From Allium sativum (taxonomy: Eukaryota; Streptophyta; Magnoliopsida; Asparagales; Amaryllidaceae), in assembly GCA_030737875.1 (NCBI GenBank), contig CM060919.1, forward strand, positions 806,913,160 through 806,977,159: a DNA stretch of 64,000 nt, written 5' to 3'. Below, piece after piece: positions 25,328-37,200 of the stretch. Below the pieces are notes generated by a model. That model worked only from the letters and a program-made list of their open reading frames with translations, did not search any database and was not told the DNA's origin. Positions within the stretch are counted from its first letter, which is position 1; every line of letters begins with the position of its first letter. The translations under genes and the position numbers were made by a program.

Positions 25328-25335
25328 TATTTATA
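25328..25335 (-). promoter_or_regulatory. TATA box candidate of the solo LARD-like LTR
   Basis: TATAAATA on the minus strand in CGCTTATAAATACGGCCGC, about 1.2 kb into the LTR, followed by a pyrimidine-rich stretch. A second TATAAATA at 25724-25731 is an alternative. Confidence 0.5.
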
Positions 25336-26537
25336 AGCGAACGAATTTGTGATAGGAACAATATCAATTCGCTTGGTACAAGGCAGGTTTGCAGATAGGA
25401 AGGTAGGTGCGCATGCATTTGTGTTATCAAGTGAAAGACGTAGGCTTGAGTTTTCATGTCTGGTGCCGTCTAGTTGGTAACAGAGATGAGGAGATAGGAA
25501 GGCAGAATGAAAAGAAGAGTCATGTGAGTTTTACAGAAAGGGGATTGGTGCATCAGAGATTTTTCTTCTTCAACCACTACGCTTATTGCTTGAGATCAGT
25601 AGGGGTTGGCGTTTATTATTATATAGGTTCAGGCTAGCTATATTAGGCCACCCTATTTTCTTCCTTTAGAACGTGTGCTTGTGTACTGAAATGTATGGAC
25701 TGCAGAAGAAAGTGGGAAAGAGATATTTATAAATGAAAACAGAAAAGCCAATGCTCCATTACTTCAAATGACGTTCGCAACCTTCTGCCCAAAATGTCCA
25801 CCTACGTACGAAAAGATGGGATGAGGCATGACTGATTTAAATGTTAGACGAGACTAAAGATTTTTAGCTTTAGAGTTAACGTACCCCGCTATATAGATCT
25901 CAGTCCTCATACGACACGTTATAGATAGAAACAAATATACCGTCACGCTCAGCAGTATGACACGATCACAAATATATAATAATATCGGTAGTTACTTATA
26001 TTATGAAATCCCAAAATGTTGATATAGGGTGCAAAATACTCCAAATAAAAAGTTGCTTATTTTAAGAATTAAAAATTACAGTAAAATTCTAAAAATTAAA
26101 TTATAACTACGGCTCAAAGGACTTGTCCAAATTCGAAGCCAATATTTAATTATATTTAAATAAATCGTTATGGCGTATAAACGATTCCATAGCGACTATT
26201 CAAAAATTTGATTTGGACGTAAAATAAAATCTACAACACGAAAACTCGATTTTTCTCTTTCATTAGAAAAATATGATCAAAACGATTTCAACGTTTCTTG
26301 TTTCATAGAAATCCGACTTAAAAGGAATTCGGTATAAACAATTGAAGTTCAAATTCAATTTTACGAACTACCGCGCAGTTTAGAGTTCGTTTTATAATTT
26401 ACATATAAATATAACGTTCACTCATCGTTAAATAAATGAATTCGATATAAATAGAATTAATATTCCGAATATAATATTTAGAACGAATTTAAATATTCGA
26501 ATTCAAATAGCCGTAAAATTCGGTTCGTTACACCCAA

Positions 26538-29500
26538 TTCAAGATACCAGTCATCATCATCCTAACGATGTGAAAAACCTTCGGTCTTCAATCATCGTCT
26601 TCATCTTCGACTCTTGATCGTCGTGATGATTATCCAGAATGGGTTAAACCCGGTCTTTCTGAATAACTCGCGTATTTTGGGATTAAAAAGCAAATATTGG
26701 AAAATCACACATTACGCCACATTCCAACTCCGAGTATTCTTTTAATAAGATATTCATATTAGAAGATTCTCATTAATTTTATCAAAGATAAAATCTGAGA
26801 ATAAAATCTTAAATCTTCCTTAAAAGATTTATTAAAACTCAAGTTTTGATTTGATATCAAAAATCATTATTACAAGATCATTTATTTTAAGGAATAAATC
26901 TTGTCTTAAACAGGTTAAAGAACTAGTGTCCTTTAAACACAGTTCACAATAAACCTACAATTCAATTTCCAAAATATGGAATTCCACAGAAATCAAATCA
27001 ATACATAATCGATATAAATTTCTGTATCGGACTAATAATATAAATGCAATAACAGCAAGGCCTCTTAAATTCCATCTATAATATCGGTCTTCTTTTACAG
27101 AAGCCCATTTCGATTATTACCAATAGAATTTCCACTTAATTACAATTTAATATATTAAATTAAAAAAAAACTTGATTTTTATAAAATGCCTATTTAAATC
27201 TATAAAATAGATTTATAAATTCCAAATAATAATTTCAATGTAAATTGGATTAAAGGACAAATGTCGTTTAAGACACTGTCCACGATAAATCCACTTCACA
27301 TCTCAATTTATTTATAATTGCGACTTCTAATAATCTTAATTAAAAGATTTCTCTTATAATTTAAAGTAATCATTGAAAATATTCTTTATATATAAAGAAT
27401 CTAAATGGGAGTATTCTTTATATTACAGATTTTTATCTATTACAAATATTCTTTGTTTTAACATTTACTTGATTAAAAACATATTTTATGAAAATATATA
27501 CTTTATATAAAAAGGATTTCTAATGTAAAAATATTCTTATTTAAAAGAACACCTGAATCGAAATGCGACTCAAACATCTACCATATAATTTTGGATTATA
27601 CGGATTTCACACACATCATATATATGACAATAACAGTATAATCATCAAATCATCCATTTACATCCAAAGTGTAATTTCCACTGTGTAAGCATTAAAATTA
27701 AATAATAACGCTCATAGCAGTCTGTCGATCTAACGATCAACATACGACTAAATATTGGGATTAGTGTATGTAAATTTTCATCCCAACACCCGTGTGGGGT
27801 TTCAACCAACAAACAAATAATAAACTAATTGGTGCACTTGGGCGATGTGTGAAAATTATCATCCCAATCACATACACAAGTCGAGTAACTTGTGACTGGA
27901 AGTGTAATACACAATATATATAATCATGACAAGAAAATATCTTTATTGCAAGAAATGAATAAGCATAATAACTTCGTCTCTATTGACAATTTCTACTTTG
28001 CTGGTTTAAGCTCAAGCAAAAATGGTTATATTGTTTTGGAAATTATAATTGGACAAAAATGATAATTTTTGTTTAACTAACCTATCTTGACAAGTATATA
28101 CCTTGCCAAACATAAGATATATATATATATATCTATATGTAAATTGCTTTAACTAATTCATTTTGACAAAAATGAATATTTTTGACAAATGTCTATTTTG
28201 GTTTAACTAGTATAAATTGACTAAAATAAATAATTATTTTCAACAAATGTAAATTGATAAAAGTGAATATTTTGTTATTAACTAGTATAAATTGACAAAG
28301 GTGTATATTTCATTTTAACTAAGCAATTTGACAAAAATGCATATTTTGTTTCCAATAGTATAAATTGATAAAAGTGATTATTTAATCATCAAGTTTGGCA
28401 AAAATGTTTATTTCTTTTTTTAGTTTGCAAATAAAAATGTAACTTTTATTTTTGATGTTATATTGCATTGTGGAATGCAAATAAAAGAACAATTTTTCCT
28501 TTCAAAATATATTTTCCTTAATGAGTGCAAATAAAAGGACTAATTTCATTTTCAATGTATTTTTACATTGATGAATGTAAATAAAAGAATAAATTTTGGT
28601 TTCAACATATATTTGTATTGTTGAATGCAAATAAAAGGGTAAATTTTATTTTCCATGTATGTTTGCATTAGTGAATGCAAATAAAAGATTGAACTCAAAA
28701 TTTCAATTCTAGAATAGCATAACAAGGGTATTTCATTGTTTTACACTTTTCTATGTGTTCTAATAACAAATAAAAGAATCCTCTTATTTGTTTATACTTT
28801 TCTATACATTCTAATAACATATAAAAGAATATTTTACATGTAAATATTTTTCTATGTATTCTAATGTCAAATAAAAGTGAATTTTATTTGTATAATAAAT
28901 TCTAATCTTTAAATGACAAATAAAAAGTAGATTTTATTTGTCTAATAAATTCTGAGTTTCAAATGACAAATAAAAAGTGAATTTTATTTGTGCAACAAAT
29001 TCTAAGTTTCAAGTGACAAAGAAAAGTCGATTTTATTTGTGCAACAGATTCTAAGTATATATTGGTGTTGCAGCATGTATATAGAAAGATGGACTTTATT
29101 TCTATGTCGTATTTGTATGGAAAAATACAAACAAAAAGATGAACTCAATTTCTATGTTATATTTGTATTGAAAAATACAAATAAAAAGATGAATTTTATT
29201 TCTATGTTATATTTGTAGTAAGAACACAAGTCAAATGATAATTTATCTTCCTATGCTGTGTTTGTGTTAGAGAACACAGAATAATCCTATGTAATATTTG
29301 TGTTAAGAAACACAATTAAGACAATTTATTTTCCTATGTATATTTGCATTGAAAAATGCATATATAAAGATAATTCATTTTATAATTTATATTTGTGTTG
29401 AAAAACACAAAAAATAATAATTCATTTTCTGAGTTACACTTGTGTTGAAAAACACAAATAAAAAGATACTTCATTTGCTAAGTGTATATTTGTGTTAAGA

Positions 29501-32335
29501 ACACAAATAAAAAGAAACAATCCAATTTCTATGTTAATATTTGTGTTGAGTACACAAATAAAAGAGCAATTCAATTTCAATGTTAATATTTGTGTTAAGG
29601 GACAAAAATTAAAAAGACATTCATTATTCTATGTGCATTTGTGTTAAGAACACAAATATAAAGACATTTATTTTTCTTATGTTTATGCTTGTGTTAAGAA
29701 TACAAATGAAAAGATGATTCATGTTCTATGTTTATGTTAAGAACATAAATATAAAGATAATTCATTTGTGATCTTATTTTCTATGTAATATTTGCATTGT
29801 AAAATGCAAATAAATAGATAATTCATATTCTAAGTTTTATTTGTGTTGGTAAACATAAATAATAAAAAAATCTTTTGCTGAGTTATATATGTGTTGAAAA
29901 ACACAAATAAAAATAATAATTCATTTCTATGTATATATTTATGTTGAAAAACACAAATAAAAGAATGGTTCTTTTTCTATGTTATTATTTGTGACGAAAA
30001 ACACAAATAAAAAAATGGTTTCTTTTTCTCAAAAAAAAAAATGTAAACAATTATGTGTTTTTCTCAAATATTACTTTTAATTTACAAATACAATGTAAAT
30101 AAAGTTTTGTTTTATAAACATGTTTTTAATATCAACAATAAAACTTAATATTTTATAACGATTCTAATTCTATAACATCCTATGTTTAAGGTGACAGTAA
30201 AAAGAAATTTTTTACTGTAATTCATAAATCGTGTCCTAAATGTAAACCAATAAAATAGGATTTTTATCGTTAGCCAAATTCTGTCGAAATGTAAACAAAT
30301 AAAAAATATTCTATTTGTTGTTCATATTCTATTGTAAATAAACAAATAAGAATAATATATCATTTATCGTTCAAATTTTATTGTAACATCAAAATAATAG
30401 AACAAATAATTTAAAACTTTGAAATAAATTAGAGCAACTATATTACGATTTAAATCTTAATAAAATATGATTTAGATCTAATTTTAGATCTAATTCTCTA
30501 ACCACAAATACATTAAACAATATATTACATTCAATGCAGATCTAGCCTATCATGAACAACCAAACCATACAACCAACAACAATCAACAATTCATCAATCA
30601 CAGAACATTTCAGAACTGAATTAGTATTATAATACAATAATCTTTAACACGATAAAAATAATTAAAAATAAATTAAATAATAAAATTCAGAGTTCTCACA
30701 TTGATTTTTGCTGAAAATTCGACTCTCTCGAATTCAGCTCTGGAATGCGCCATCGCGAAGATCTCGTAAAGACGGGTCCAACGCAACTTACGGTTCGTCA
30801 ATCGGCCCTCGTATGAAAGAGATATTGATTTTTAAAGATCAGATAAATTAAATATTAAATTAATAAAATAATAATAAATAAAGGACGTTCTTCTTCTCGT
30901 TCTCACGTATTCGGCCGCACCCAATATCCATCCCCGAACCCTCCACGTCGCACCCCCCTTTGGCCCCCCAGGCGTCGATCAGACACCGCCACTCCGAAGC
31001 TCCGCCCGCGAGCCACCACTGCCCAGAAGTCCAACCAACTCGGCCTCCCCCTTGCCTCAAAATCCAAACCCGAACGCGCCCACTTCCTCGCCAGAATTCG
31101 CGAAATTCGTGCACCAAAACTCGATCTTAACCGTATAGATTCGAAGCTCTCTGAATTCCCTTCGATTTGGTATATAATTTGTAGATTTTCATTGAACGGA
31201 TTGAGAGAAATCGACGTTTGAATTTGGGATGTTTCTGGCCATTGTTTGAATAGGCGGCGGCTGAAAGAATTAGGGTTAGGGTTTTATTTTCGGAATTTTT
31301 AATTATTTTATTATTAAAAAAAGTGTTATAAAGGTGAAAATGCAGGCTGTCTCCGAATTGGGCATGCTTACTATCGATCTTAACGTTTTGAGGCCTTCTG
31401 AACACAATGGAACAGGTCTCGAGGTCCAATTCCGAAATCTATAGAAATTTTATTTAAAATCCCATTAAAAATTAATTAATTAAATACTGACCGTACATTT
31501 AAATATGCTGGGGCCACATACAACCACAGAAAATTCCAGAAAAATTATTTTTAGCTTTCTTATGACGATACGGTTCTAACAAAACCAATTTCGTCGAATT
31601 CTGAGACTGTTTGAAAAATGGCTATTTTAAGGCGTTTAAATTTAACTGAAATAGTCAAAACACATTTTCTTTTGCAACGCTCACATATTAATTCAAAAAA
31701 TTCTGAAAATTGAAAACTAGCTATAATTTGACATTCTGGTTCCAACAAAAGTGGTTTCGTCGAAAACAGAGGTCGTTTGAAAAATGACTATTTTCAAGGC
31801 TAATATATTTAATATTAAAAATACATTTTTAAACAAATAAATACCGAAACTCAAAATATATAAGTGTTTCTACTTTTTAAATGCAGAAACATTATTCCAG
31901 ACTCAATGGAAGTGGTTTCGAGTCGAAATTCCTTCATATGTAAAAAGTAGCCTTTTGGGCCATATATATTATATAAATTCTACAGCGACCTTTCTAAATA
32001 TTGAATTGGCCATAACTTTTGATTTCCGCTATGAAATTTCAATTTTTCAGATTCGTTAGAAAGATATGATTAAACAGATTTAAATATTTCTTGTTTCACT
32101 CAATTCTGTTTTATTTTGGATCCTGTACATCCAGTTAAAGATCAAAATTAAATTTTAAAACTACCGCATTATTTCTAACTCTTTTTATATGTAAATTAAA
32201 TTTATTCATTCTAACTTCGATTAAAATAAATTCTAGCTATTATTATTTAAAATAAATCACTTTATATTCTCAAAATTCATTAAAATTTTCTAAAATAAAT
32301 TTTTTAAATTGGTTCAAAATATGTGGGTTGTTATA
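26538..32335 (-). repeat. Solo LTR-A (minus), 5' part
   Basis: Reverse complement of the first about 5.8 kb of LTR-A: U3 at 31400-32335, a GC-rich segment at 30890-31090, a TGTGAGA motif at about 30698 (minus), the hairpin repeat region at 28400-30060 and the start of the 3' part at 26538-27900. The minus open frame at 30860-31117 (85 codons) coincides with the GC-rich segment after the promoter and is not recognised. Confidence 0.8.
28400..30060 (-). repeat. Hairpin array in solo LTR-A (minus)
   Basis: About 25-30 diverged units of roughly 55 bp, each with complementary arms around a 3-5 nt loop. Clear cases (plus-strand reading): ATTTGTATT/AATACAAAT at 29161-29182; ATTTGTGTT/AACACAAAT at 29489-29509; ATTTGCATT/AATGCAAAT at 29790-29811; TTTGCATT/AATGCAAA at 28662-28681; TTGTGTT/AACACAA at 29441-29458. 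The variable pairs change together in both arms. Confidence 0.75.
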
Positions 32336-32539
32336 ACAATGTTTTTAAACGACATTGATTCTTTAACCTAGTTAAAGATAAGATTTATTTCTTAAATTGC
32401 AATAATCGTAAAGTAATGATTTTGGATATTAAAACTGAATTGGAATTTTAATAAATCTTTGAAAATAAGATTTAAAAATAAATTTAAAGAATTTATCTTT
32501 CATAAAATTATAGGAACCTCTCCCTAATAATATGAATAT
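32336..32539 (+). repeat. LTR-A2 continuation
   Basis: Starts with the right copy of the solo-LTR target duplication (ACAAT) and continues LTR-A2 exactly where 9588 broke off; compare 1796-2000 in LTR-A1. It ends where family B LTR sequence begins (TGTAACAACC at 32540), preceded by AATAT, a possible 5-bp duplication whose partner would lie beyond the window. Confidence 0.8.
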
Positions 32540-32728
32540 TGTAACAACCTAGAAATTCTGATCCAATTTAAAATTTTTATTTTAGAAATTTTAATGGATT
32601 TTAAATAGTTAAAATGATTTATTTTAAATAATAATGACTAAAAAATTATTTTGATCGAAGTTAGAACGAATATATTTATTTTAATTATAAAAGGAGTTAG
32701 AAATAGCTCTCCCTAATAATATGAATAT
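32518..32728 (+). repeat. 189-bp tandem duplication spanning the LTR-A2 / LTR-B junction
   Basis: 32518-32706 (the end of LTR-A2 plus the first 167 bp of an LTR-B) is repeated starting at 32707, so the junction and the LTR start TGTAACAACC occur twice (32540 and 32729). The second copy then lacks about 620 bp present in LTR-B2 (equivalent to about 50787-51407), with a TTTT microhomology at the join near 32790. Confidence 0.8.
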
Positions 32729-32836
32729 TGTAACAACCTAGAAATTCTGATCCAATTTAAAAATTTTATTTTAGAAATTTTAATGGATTTTCTTGAATTA
32801 AATAATTAAATTAATAAAACAAAATTAGAAATACCG

Positions 32837-32844
32837 TATAAATA
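32837..32844 (+). promoter_or_regulatory. TATA box of LTR-B1
   Basis: TATAAATA in ACCGTATAAATACGGC, identical core in LTR-B2 (51443) and LTR-B3 (58267). Note the flanking CCGTA/TACGG palindrome in B1. The upstream U3 is largely deleted in this copy. Confidence 0.7.
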
Positions 32845-33030
32845 CGGCTCAATACTTGAAACCCTAATATCCTAATCCATCTAATACAGCCGCTGCTTTC
32901 TCTTTGTATGGCCAGAAATTTCCAAAACTCAATCGAATCAATCTCCAAATCCATGAATAAAACTCGAATCTCCTCAAGAGAATATTGTAGAGCGTGGAGA
33001 GATCCCCACAACCAACGGTGGTGATCTAAA

Positions 33031-33249
33031 ATGGTGATGCGAGGTGGCCAGAATTCGGTCTGGAAGCGAGTGCGTTCGAGCGCGACCTGGTGGCTCCTGA
33101 GACCACCGAACTGGCAAGGAGGGGGCGCGCTAGTAGAGGACTCGAAGGCGGTTCGAATGGAAGTGGTTGATCGAAGGTTGCGGGTCTGGTTGGTGGTGCA
33201 ATGGGGCGGGAAGGAGTCGGTGTTGGGTTTGAGCGTGACTACCTGTTAG
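33031..33249 (+). CDS. Short open frame in LTR-B1 (72 codons), unknown
   Basis: Not recognised. It lies in the GC-rich segment about 190 bp after the TATA box, the first sizeable ATG frame of the predicted transcript. The equivalent frame is open in LTR-B3 (58463-58711) with a similar product rich in Trp, Arg and Val, but in LTR-B2 a one-base insertion shifts it. That weakens a coding interpretation; it could be a chance frame in GC-rich DNA. Confidence 0.2.
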   Translation: MVMRGGQNSVWKRVRSSATWWLLRPPNWQGGGALVEDSKAVRMEVVDRRLRVWLVVQWGGKESVLGLSVTTC

Positions 33250-34273
33250 AAGAAGAGGTCGGCCTTGCTTTGTTAATCAAAGTGTTTAGTATTTTGTTAA
33301 TTATCTCAATTAATTATTAATCTATACAAATTTTAAAATACCATATCTTATTCAAACAGCAACAAAATTAAACAAAACAAAATGCGTTGGAATCGCAGAG
33401 CAGCGATCGACGCCATGAAGCTGAACAGATCTGGAACTGAGCATTTTGAAAATTCAAACAAAAATCAATGTGAGATTTCTCGTTTCAAATTTAAAATAAA
33501 ATTTATTATTGATTGTGATTAAAAATACATATATGTGTGAATTGATTGTTTGTGTTTGCAAAGAGAGACTTGGTTGAATTGTTTACATAAGGATAATATT
33601 CATGTTTGTGATAAAAATTGTTTGCCCGATAAAAATCACATTTTTATCCATTGTTTGAAATAAAAAATTATGATAACAAATAAAAACTAAAATATCATTT
33701 TATTATAAAATGATATGTAAGGATTAAAACATTATTTTATTATAACATGGTATGTTAGAATAGATTTGTAAAAAGAATAGAAATATCATTTTTATTTTTT
33801 TTATGTAGAAAATAGAAAAGTATTGAAACAAAATTATCAATATTTATTGAATAGAATAGTTGAAAACAAAATTTACAATATTATCAAAGATAGAATAGTT
33901 GAGATAAAATGAACATTTTAGTTGAAATGAAATTATCACTTAAAAACATAATTTTTATATTGATTTAGATTTATCAGTTAAAAGTATCATTTTATTAGGA
34001 AGTCATATTAACTTAAAAATATCATTTTTAATAAGAAATGTCCTTTTTGTTTGTGTTGGAATTGGCAAATAAAAATGTCATTTTTGTTCAAATTAGAATA
34101 GACAACATAAAATTGTCATTTTTGTTGAAATTAGAATCGGCAAAATAAAATTTTCTTTTATTTAGTATAATAACATGTTAAGTAAAATTGTCTTTAGCTT
34201 GTTAGATAAAATTTGTCATTTTTGTTTGTAGTGTTTTGTTAGAACAAAAATCTCATTTTTGTTAGTAATGTCA

Positions 34274-37200
34274 TGTAACGACCTGGAAATCCGTACCTTT
34301 TGAATCGACAATAATCCACACATGTCTAACTCAAAACTGTATGTATTTACAGATTGTTAAAGGACGATCCACATCTTTAACCATTATAGTCAAAAATATA
34401 TATAATCAAGGGGATTAATTTAGAATTAGAAAGAAAGAAGAAAAACAAGCACAGAATCTCGCAACGGAATGAACAAAATATAATAATCAAATAACAGTTC
34501 ATGAAGCTGTTTAAAATAAACATTTGATCATTTTACAACATTTATCAGAGTTATACATTGTACATAAATGATAATACAGAGTAATGCAACGGAATAGTTG
34601 TGGAATACAATAGTAATAATAGTATACCGTCTTCGTCTTCATCCTTCAGAAGATAACCTTTGAAACTGGAATGCTCAAGTCTGACCCGAGCGTAATAGCG
34701 TGAAAATAAAACAAGTTCGGATCAGGAAAAATTATTCTCATCTAAGTCAAATCAACATCATATGAACATGCACACACATAACTTAAGAGATGTTACGGGA
34801 AATTTCATCTCCTAAGGATCCGTCAAACTAGATACTATATAATATAATTTCGCTATTATACTAGTGTCTATTCACAAATACTTGTCAGAAAAATAGCGTA
34901 AGCGGGGTTACATTGATTACCCTTACACAGTTTATAAGCACATGGTCTATGCAGGTCCTGTAACACAACCAGTAAAACGTCGGTAGCTAGTGAGTCCCCT
35001 ATAGACCTATGCCAAAATTAAAATCGTAGTTGTCTCACATTAGGATAAACGTATGACAAGGCACATGAGGCTATACCCAAAGTAGTATGCTACTAGTTTG
35101 CCTGATCCAGACTGGTGGTTACTCCTAACGACCCACCGTAGACATCCTCCCCATATCGAATCAAAGGGAAATACCTCACATCAAGGGTGCGCACCAACAA
35201 AACAACAACAAAATAGTAATAGTATGGACCCGAGGCCCTGGAAAATCGAAGAGCAGATGTCCGCTAAGAGGTAGTCAAGCCTCATTTGGTCTGGCACGGC
35301 TCCTGTTTTAGTCATTTCAAATCGACACAAGTGTCGGGGTCATCCATTATCGTTCACTTTCTTCGATCTAGTAATCGCCTCCAAATTCATCCTACTTCAT
35401 TTCCGGAACTCCATCGCGTACACAGTTGTTAAAGTGGTTCCAACATTGACAGAGAGTATGTCAATAAGAGGTCCCGGTCTCTTTAACAACAAAACGTCAT
35501 GTTACACCGATTGGTACTTTTATATTTCAATGGTGAATCGTTATGATATCAAAATATCATATTCAACTAAACAGATTTCACTTTAAAATATCATATTAAT
35601 TTAATTACAATAATATTTACTTTCAAAATTCATATTCACTTTGAGATAAATTTCAAATTCAATAATTGGTTATGACTTAAATTAACCACATTTCCTTCGA
35701 ATCATTCAGTTTACTTCAAAAATAGTTTTGAATTCATTTCTGATTTTAACATCAAAATAATCATATTTACTTTTAAATCAGAGATTTAAATGTAAATAGT
35801 TCCACTTCTAAAACAGTTTATAAGTTTGAAATATTTTTGGGTTTTAATAAATTTTTGAATAACTGTAAATAATTGGGAGATTTGGAAAAGCTTGGAAATC
35901 AAAATAGCTTGAGTGTTGGAAATGGTTTTATGTATATTAAAATATTTTATAAAATAAACTACTTATATATATAGAAAGGATAGGTTTTTCTGAAAAACAA
36001 TTTACATAAAGTACTTCATATATCAAAGGAATAAATTTCATAAAATAGTTTATATATAAATTTGTTTATATAGAAATAATTTCAAATCAACTATTTCTTT
36101 CCATTTCCAATAAATCTGAACTTAAGTTCAAATCTCAAAACAAACCAAATCGATTTCCATTATCCAATCCAAATTGATTCCAAAATCAAATACATTTGAG
36201 AATAATCCATTTTAAAGGATACCTTCCAATTTCAAAATATTATTCGAATCTATTCGATTCAAATCAAATCCGAGTTCAAGTTCAAATTCATAATATTTAT
36301 TTAAGCCAATTAATTCGAATTTAATTTCAAAGTTTAAATAAAGATTTAAACCTTTGAAAAAAAATCAATTTCAACATTACAACTTCAAATTCAAATTCCA
36401 ATGTATAATTCAATTTAAATAATTTCAATTTATTTTCTATACACAGAATCACCTATTTAATTCGGTTTCACAAATTCTAAAATTTATAGATTTAACTAAT
36501 CCGGTGTCCGTACGATAATTCTCTATCCTTTGGCCAAGTGATAATTTATTTCAAATTTCAAAATTTAATTTCAGGGAATGGATATATATCATTTCAATCC
36601 AAAGGTCAGATGTCATAGGTATATATCATTTCAACCTATTTCTTAATTTATTCGAAATGACAGTTTATGATGATGCCCGTAACCTCCAAGGTGATAACAT
36701 TGATATAAAAATATATACAGCATCCATACAGTTCAATATATCCATAAATAAACACTCATCACAACCATCATCCAAAACAGTTCAATTTGCAATAATTAAC
36801 TGATTATACGTGTCGGGGTTTAACTAGCAATTTAATTCAAAAATAAACTAACTGTCAATTCAATTTCTACAGTTTAAATTTGATATCCATTTAAAATAGC
36901 AACCAACAAACACATAATCAAATCAGTCACAGATTTCAATTTCACAAAAATGTGAATATTTTTGCAGATGTGAGAAAACTCACCTTTCGTGGCACAGAAG
37001 TAGAAACGATACAGATAGGCGCGAAACCGAAACAACACCGAAACTTCAGCGAACTCAACGTTTTCACCGCTCCAACATGAACAACATATGCTAGCACCCA
37101 AGAGCTGAAAGCTCCAAACGCATCTTCTTCCTATATTGTATTTTTCTTTGCATAATACACGTAGCTCCACTTCTGATTCTAAGACATGTTGCACTTCCCA

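Larger units (their letters stand above)
21464..26532 (-). mobile_element. Solo LTR of a LARD-like family (5,069 bp)
   Basis: Bounded by TGTAGCGACCC at 21464 and TTCGTTACA at 26532, with CCCAA duplicated on both sides (21459-21463, 26533-26537). Its left end resembles the left end of the LTRs of the complete LARD-like element (GAATCTCRCARCGGAATGRACAAAATATAA and TCTGACCCGAGC words), so it belongs to a related family in the same minus orientation. No primer binding site, polypurine tract or internal region is present, hence solo LTR. TATAAATA on the minus strand at 25328-25335 and 25724-25731 are promoter candidates. ORFs within are short and unrecognised. Confidence 0.8.
9589..32335 (-). mobile_element. 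Solo LTR of giant family A, minus strand, carrying two nested insertions
   Basis: On the minus strand it starts at 32335 (TATAACAACCCACAT; expected TGTAACAACCC, so terminal CA became TA on the plus strand) and ends at 9589 (CCGGGTCGTTACA). After removing 9715-20097 and 21464-26537 about 7.3 kb remain, the size of one LTR, with no primer binding site, internal region or second LTR. It therefore looks like a solo LTR left by LTR-LTR recombination. Pieces: 9589-9714, 20098-21463 and 26538-32335. Confidence 0.8.
32729..34273 (+). repeat. Giant LTR family B, copy B1 (5' part, U3 deleted)
   Basis: From the second LTR start, minus about 620 bp of U3, to the LARD-like insertion. Holds a TATAAATA at 32837, the GC-rich segment (33020-33250), the TGTGAGATTTCTCG motif at about 33470 and the beginning of the hairpin repeats (33640 onward). 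Continues at 46042. Together with the missing segment the length agrees with LTR-B2. Confidence 0.85.

Noticed and set aside
24605..25637. Cluster of short frames in the solo LARD-like LTR as a captured host gene fragment
   Set aside because: No recognisable protein; frames of 67-76 codons on both strands in sequence with microsatellites and T-runs are expected by chance.
28400..30060. CRISPR-like regular repeats
   Set aside because: Units are degenerate, spacing varies, there are no unique spacers, and the context is a plant LTR.
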